Made by a program: the position numbers and the translations under genes. Of a DNA stretch of 17,024 bases, positions 14,027 through 17,024 are shown piece after piece. Source of the stretch: Candidatus Woesearchaeota archaeon (GTDB taxonomy: Archaea > Nanoarchaeota > Nanoarchaeia > Woesearchaeales > JAGVZT01); assembly GCA_017608295.1 (NCBI GenBank), contig JAFCGF010000038.1:1-17024 (forward strand), read 5' to 3'. Position 1 is the first letter of the stretch. Every line of letters begins with the position of its first letter. Below the pieces are notes generated by a model, which saw only the letters and a program-made list of their open reading frames with translations, did not search any database and was not told where the DNA came from.

Positions 14027-14452
14027 CTATCCTCTATTACATGGTAATGTGCGTAATTCGTCAAGAATTTCTTCAACCCCAGGAAATTCCGTCTCGTCGA
14101 ACCAGTATAGGCCGTCACATAGGTATTTGGCAAAATTAGATACAATGCAGCATGCCTCATCTAGTAACAATTTCGCTGCTGGAATGGACGGAAATATTAC
14201 ATAACCGGCCTCTAAATCAACCAACATCCCATGCGCCGGAACACCAAATGAATATTGAATTTTGGCTTTTTCGATAGATTTCAACGCGCGACCGGCTGAC
14301 TGAATTATCAATGTCGCTGCCGCCTTTTTAAGGTTAGACCATGCCTTTCTCATGGCCACCGAAAACAATGCCCACATTTTTTGCTTATCTTGGATGAGTT
14401 TTTGATACTCATTTTGCCTCATTATCTTCCATGCGCTCGCTGTCAAATTCAT
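14027..14452 (-). CDS. Helical protein, 141 residues, unknown function
   Basis: ATG at 14452 follows a strong AGGAGG site 5 bases upstream. The N-terminal half is basic and helical (ALFSVAMRKAWSNLKKA is reminiscent of a short segment seen in several phage proteins); the middle is beta-like and hydrophobic (GMLVDLEAGYVIF), and the end is acidic. Two adjacent Cys (ACCIV) occur in a buried-looking helix. It is the first gene after the roughly 600-base gap and has a -10-like site about 80 bases upstream. No function can be assigned. Confidence 0.65.
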   Translation of the reverse strand: MNLTASAWKIMRQNEYQKLIQDKQKMWALFSVAMRKAWSNLKKAAATLIIQSAGRALKSIEKAKIQYSFGVPAHGMLVDLEAGYVIFPSIPAAKLLLDEACCIVSNFAKYLCDGLYWFDETEFPGVEEILDELRTLPCNRG

Positions 14453-14530
14453 TTGTTCCTCCTGATTTCATATTTCCGCCCTTGGTAATACGCCTGACCT
14501 ATCGCTGCCAGTCTTTCGCTGGCTCTTATC

Positions 14531-14536
14531 ATTATA
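14531..14536 (-). promoter_or_regulatory. Putative -10 box ahead of the 141-residue gene
   Basis: A perfect TATAAT on the - strand, about 80 bases upstream of ATG 14452. No good -35 box is found 16-18 bases ahead (the place reads CCCAAC), so it would need an activator. The dyad at 14561-14580 lies about 37 bases further upstream. Confidence 0.4.
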
Positions 14537-14560
14537 CTGCCTATGTATGTAGTGTTGGGC

Positions 14561-14580
14561 CGATTGTTAAAATACAATCG
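14561..14580. promoter_or_regulatory. Dyad CGATTGT-N6-ACAATCG, possible activator site
   Basis: A perfect inverted repeat of 7-base arms around TAAAAT. Its centre lies near -47 relative to the start expected from the TATAAT box, where an activator could bind. On the + strand it is followed by TTTTAC, so a weak hairpin terminator on that strand is an alternative. Confidence 0.4.
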
Positions 14581-14723
14581 TTTTACAAACCCGGATTTGT
14601 CCCTAGCAAATAATCCTACTTAGCTAGATCTTCATCTATTTATTTTCTACATTAGTGGGTACTCGCCATTGCGCAACCTCCCTTCGCTAATAATTCAGGA
14701 TCAATATTGAATTCCTCTAACCT

Positions 14724-14885
14724 TTAAGGGTTTTTCTTGTTACACCTCAGTCGGATCTTTGATATATCATCACCTCCTTTTCTGTTTGGCGCGTTTTTAG
14801 CGTTCAGTTTATGCTTACTTTTTCCATTTTCCTTCAGGCTGGAGGGCCGCTTCAAAGCTTTTTGATAGCTCCACGCCTCATCCAA
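14724..14885 (-). CDS. Possible Lys-rich small protein, 53 residues, TTG start
   Basis: A frame from TTG 14885 (GGAG six bases ahead) to TAA 14724 encodes a very Lys- and Asn-rich peptide (KENGKSKHKLNAKNAPNRKG). No ATG is available. Beyond the TAA the same frame stays open for 23 codons with protein-like content (EEFNIDPELLAKGGCAMASTH) and stops at 14652. The frame may be a small basic protein, a decayed gene, or a readthrough product; the region could also be RNA only. Weak evidence. Confidence 0.35.
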   Translation of the reverse strand: MDEAWSYQKALKRPSSLKENGKSKHKLNAKNAPNRKGGDDISKIRLRCNKKNP

Positions 14886-14943
14886 TTCGGCTCCACATTA
14901 CTAGACGACCTGATGCTTCAACGCCTACTATTTTACTCTTTCA

Positions 14944-15037
14944 AAGGGTCATCTGTAACCACAATTCAATGCTTGTTTCCTGACCCTCTGTAAACAGTCT
15001 ACCATGGTGGGATTTTTTTTACTAGGATAATCGGTCA
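14944..15037 (-). repeat. Repeat element B: second copy of the intergenic control element
   Basis: This 94-base stretch is related to element A (11636-11730) in the same orientation, with one single-base length difference. It begins 11 bases after the stop of the SSB gene. The 28-base identical core (14968-14995), the TGACCGATTATCCT box and the 7-base dyad arms AGGGTCA and TGACCCT are all kept, while the middle has diverged. The -10 position is only TAGACT, so if it is a promoter it is weaker or uses another polymerase or activator. Confidence 0.8.
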
Positions 15038-15048
15038 TACCTTGAAAA

Positions 15049-15462
15049 TTAAAACGGAACAGAATTGTCTCCACCGCTCGGTTCAACCGGGCCGGGATCA
15101 AAGCCGCCGCCGGAACCTCCCTGACCGCCGCCTTCACCGCGTGGAGTCAGCATCTTCATTTCGCGGGCCACAATTTCCGTTGTATAGCGGTCATTGCCGT
15201 CTTTATCCTGCCATTTTCGGGTTTGGAGCTTGCCCTCAATGTAAACTTTTGATCCCTTACTTAGATATTCACCGCAGATTTCAGCCAATCGCTTCCAAGT
15301 AACAATTGTATGCCATTCTGTTTGCTCCTGCATCTGCCCATCCTGCCCCTTCCAACGCTCAGTTGTGGCAACGCGGAAATTGGTTACGGATACGCCAGAG
15401 GTTGTTGTTTTCTGCTCTGGGTCGGCTCCAAGATTACCGATTAAAATGACTAAATTTTTCAT
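15049..15462 (-). CDS. ssb: Single-stranded DNA-binding protein
   Basis: A protein of 137 residues from ATG 15462; AAGGG lies 8 bases ahead, and an in-frame GTG nine bases earlier is less well placed. Residues 1-100 are an OB fold of the bacterial SSB family ([61 protein letters not shown]). A Gly-rich linker follows ([10 protein letters not shown]), then the tip GGDNSVPF. The usual tip is DDDIPF; here Pro-Phe is kept but only one acidic residue remains near it, so docking of host SSB partners may be weaker or phage-specific. It protects single-stranded DNA during phage replication and recombination and is last in the recombination block. Confidence 0.96.
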   Translation of the reverse strand: MKNLVILIGNLGADPEQKTTTSGVSVTNFRVATTERWKGQDGQMQEQTEWHTIVTWKRLAEICGEYLSKGSKVYIEGKLQTRKWQDKDGNDRYTTEIVAREMKMLTPRGEGGGQGGSGGGFDPGPVEPSGGDNSVPF

Positions 15463-15467
15463 ATAAA

Positions 15468-15779
15468 TCACCCTTGCGATTTTCTTTCGCGCTCTGTTTT
15501 GATGATAATATCACGCAACTCCGCACATAAATCTGGGTATACTGCGCAATTAGATTGTACAGCATGATCTATCAAAGATATCGCCGCCGCTTTGCTGCTT
15601 TGCCACCTAAATGTAACACACACGGCAAAATCGTCCAGATACTGTGCATATAATGGAGTGTTCTCCCGTGCAAACTCAAAAAATACCTCCCTGCGGACTG
15701 GAACAATTACAATCCGAATTAAGTGGCCACTTATCAACCTGCGGTAAATTTTACATTCCTCTAAGGGTTCAACTGACAT
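15468..15779 (-). CDS. Small protein between exonuclease and SSB, unknown function
   Basis: A protein of 103 residues; the ATG overlaps the preceding stop by 11 bases, with AAGGTG about 8 bases upstream. It starts acidic, then has a beta-like basic segment ([23 protein letters not shown]) and a helical end with two Cys ([16 protein letters not shown]). No known motif is present. It is packed between the exonuclease and SSB, so a role in recombination or replication is plausible but inferred. Confidence 0.65.
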   Translation of the reverse strand: MSVEPLEECKIYRRLISGHLIRIVIVPVRREVFFEFARENTPLYAQYLDDFAVCVTFRWQSSKAAAISLIDHAVQSNCAVYPDLCAELRDIIIKTERERKSQG

Positions 15780-16128
15780 GGCTCAACACCTTCAGAATTC
15801 CAACACAATCCCGTAGCGGCGTGTGTCCGGTCAAATCCATTTTGACATGTAACTCGCCACCTAAATCGATAACCACAATAATCTGGTACCGTGAGGGTTT
15901 TCTACACACCAAAACCTCGTACCGGCCCGGTTCGGTGATTTCACTCCACGGCTCCGTCGGCATATGCAGAGTTTCGCACCAAACATGAAATTCCTTCAAT
16001 TCGCTCGGTGACAAAATCCTCTCGAAGCGTTTGTAATTTTTCTGCATCCAGCGCAATAACTTCAATTTGGTATTTTTCCGTAATGCCTCTGATTTGCAAC
16101 AGTCAAGAGCGTTATTTACTACTTCCAC
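15769..16128 (-). CDS. Protein of the recombination block, unknown function, GTG start
   Basis: A protein of 119 residues. GTG at 16128 is chosen because GGAGGA lies 6 bases ahead and the overlap with the exonuclease is only 10 bases; a longer start at 16161 has no ribosome site. Early Cys pair (LDCCKSEA), a basic helix (NTKLKLLRWMQKNYKRFE) and a beta-rich C-terminal half (RYEVLVCRKPSRYQIIVVIDLGGELHVKM) are visible. No family recognised. It may be a partner of the exonuclease; context only. Confidence 0.65.
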   Translation of the reverse strand: MEVVNNALDCCKSEALRKNTKLKLLRWMQKNYKRFERILSPSELKEFHVWCETLHMPTEPWSEITEPGRYEVLVCRKPSRYQIIVVIDLGGELHVKMDLTGHTPLRDCVGILKVLSHVS

Positions 16129-16784
16129 TTCAATTCCTCCACTTGTTTTGTCACAACACACTCAAAACCTTCAAGTCGTGTCTGTAGTTTTTTTACATTT
16201 TCCAGATAATCTAGGTCGTTAACTGATACCCTGACAATAAATAAATTATCAGGTGCGGAAATCTCAGTGCAAAAGCTGACAAAATCAAGCCACTGAACGG
16301 CTGGATTGCAAAACTGTGCCGAATAAAGCTCGTGCGTTGTTTGCCACCTATATGAGCTGTCGATTTTCCCCAATTTTAATCGTTTACGGTGTACCGATTC
16401 TATCCCAACCTTGACCTCTAAAACACCGTCACAATAAATAAGACCGTCCGGTGACGCTCCATGCGTTTTGTTATCAAAAAAACCGCCCGCTGCCACCTCG
16501 ACAAATCTTGTCGCCTCATAAAGTGCGATAGCGACCGGCTCCTGTTGTATGCCATGCGTCATGTGGGCATTGGCAAACCCGTCATCAATGATTGGTCTAC
16601 CGGTCACCCGCTCCTCTGCCAGTTTTGCCGCCAGTCGCAATGCCGGTTCACCAAAAACTGGTTCACCGAGTTCATTTTTTTTACCATAGTGAGCCATAAT
16701 CTTTGACATCTCCGAGCCAGTCACTTTACCGGCCCGGAGGTCAAACCATGCATCGGTGCGCTGTTCAATATCTACCCAGGGCAT
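16119..16784 (-). CDS. YqaJ-like phage recombination exonuclease
   Basis: A protein of 221 residues from ATG 16784 (TGATG junction with the preceding gene; an in-frame GTG nine bases earlier is possible). It has the YqaJ order of motifs: QRTDAWFDLRAGKVTGSE, HGIQQEPVAIALYE (Glu82), GASPDGL (Asp113), LEVKV (Glu123, Lys125) and YRWQTTHELY, which form the PD-(D/E)XK catalytic site of lambda Exo-like nucleases. Such enzymes degrade one strand of a double-stranded end and hand the other strand to an annealing protein for recombination. SSB lies two genes downstream. No annealing protein is visible in the window; it may lie beyond the right edge. Confidence 0.9.
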   Translation of the reverse strand: MPWVDIEQRTDAWFDLRAGKVTGSEMSKIMAHYGKKNELGEPVFGEPALRLAAKLAEERVTGRPIIDDGFANAHMTHGIQQEPVAIALYEATRFVEVAAGGFFDNKTHGASPDGLIYCDGVLEVKVGIESVHRKRLKLGKIDSSYRWQTTHELYSAQFCNPAVQWLDFVSFCTEISAPDNLFIVRVSVNDLDYLENVKKLQTRLEGFECVVTKQVEELKWK

Positions 16785-17024
16785 CAAGACCACGCTTCGC
16801 AGGTTTTTAAATCCTCACAGGATGAGCATTCACTGACCTGCACAGACCGATTATGCGATATACATTTAAAACCGGTTTTCATATTTTCTGCCTCTGCCAG
16901 TAGATCACGCTCTATTGCAGCCGGAATTGTCCGATGCTTTTTAACCACTGCCAGTCGACCGTCGAGCACTGCCGATATAGCATTAACCCACTCCTGCGGT
17001 TTGTTTTTATTGAGGTCTGGTTTT
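16784..17024 (-). CDS. C-terminal part of a Cys-containing protein, 5'-truncated
   Basis: The frame is open to the right edge of the window, so the start is outside; the GTG at 16969 is probably internal. Seventy-nine residues are visible. They include a helical part (AAIERDLLAEAENM) and a closing Cys cluster (CSSCEDLKTC), one CxxC with a further Cys, likely metal-binding. It overlaps the exonuclease by one base (TGATG), so it belongs to the same operon. In other phages the gene next to YqaJ is often an annealing protein, but I cannot recognise one in this tail. Confidence 0.6.
   Translation of the reverse strand, partial: KPDLNKNKPQEWVNAISAVLDGRLAVVKKHRTIPAAIERDLLAEAENMKTGFKCISHNRSVQVSECSSCEDLKTCEAWS

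Larger units (their letters stand above)
14453..15048. other. 596-base gap with repeat, small frame and promoter-like site
   Basis: No long gene lies here on either strand. In - strand order it holds element B, a Lys-rich small frame (14724-14885), a perfect ribosome-binding sequence without a usable long frame (14769-14780), a five-codon mini-frame with an ideal ribosome site (14667-14682), a dyad (14561-14580) and a -10-like box (14531-14536). The density of such signals suggests a regulatory leader, a small RNA gene or decayed coding sequence. I saw no tRNA or clear terminator. Confidence 0.6.

Noticed and set aside
14022..14160. Longer start for the 82-residue gene at 14160
   Set aside because: It would overlap the upstream gene by over 130 bases and lacks a ribosome site; GTG 14022 has a well-placed one.
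14724..14726. Recoded TAA as explanation of the interrupted frame
   Set aside because: TAA, TAG and TGA all end well-supported genes in this window, so general recoding is unlikely; local readthrough stays open.
15001..15020. Terminator on the + strand at ACCATGGTGGGATTTTTTTT
   Set aside because: The palindrome leaves no room for a loop and no + strand gene ends here.
11636..15037. Elements A and B as ends of a mobile element
   Set aside because: Copies are directly oriented, not inverted, flank ordinary phage genes and no transposase or target duplication is visible.
14453..15048. Retron-like or CRISPR-like non-coding locus in the long gap
   Set aside because: No reverse transcriptase nearby and no regular short repeats; only the two-copy element and small dyads were seen.

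Overview
The window looks like part of the genome of a tailed double-stranded DNA phage or prophage of a Gram-negative bacterium. The phage signs are a tail-fibre gene with typical fibre motifs, a YqaJ-type exonuclease with a single-strand DNA-binding protein, a DUF1064-type nuclease, an Ogr/Delta-like zinc finger, a peptidoglycan hydrolase, and long runs of small, tightly overlapping genes. The Gram-negative inference rests on a lipobox lipoprotein next to a membrane-anchored hydrolase. All three stop codons end real genes, so the genetic code is standard. I saw no tRNA, rRNA, CRISPR array, insertion sequence, integrase or reverse transcriptase.

The two arms converge near 6.83-6.90 kb. The left arm (1-6823, + strand) is the end of a tail operon: a 5'-truncated tail/baseplate-like protein, four small unrecognised proteins (one with a Cys4 motif), a 1102-residue tail fibre whose 3' part is visibly AT-richer, and two membrane proteins. 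The right arm (6905-17024, - strand) is a set of DNA-metabolism, accessory and lysis genes. Read in its own direction it runs: recombination block (unknown partial gene, YqaJ-like exonuclease, two unknowns, SSB); a roughly 600-base gap with repeat element B, a lysine-rich small frame and a promoter-like site; unknown genes, a Cys-rich protein, an HTH-metallophosphoesterase and two tiny zinc-finger genes; repeat element A; then an operon of small genes, the DUF1064 nuclease, the Ogr-like regulator, a lipoprotein and the hydrolase, closed by a strong terminator. A consensus sigma-70 promoter with an operator-like dyad then starts a separate four-gene operon headed by a small ADP-ribosyltransferase-like protein.

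Five genes of 46-58 codons (6905-7081, 7095-7268, 7265-7429, 11747-11923, 11952-12092) are easily missed by a length cut-off. Three of them are Cys-rich, which adds to a general abundance of tiny zinc-ribbon-like proteins here. The least explained signal is the pair of ~95-bp intergenic elements at 11636-11730 and 14944-15037. They share conserved ends, a 28-base identical core and an AGGGTCA/TGACCCT dyad. In each case the element lies just behind a gene stop and just ahead of the next transcription block, so they are candidate phage-specific promoters or structured leaders.
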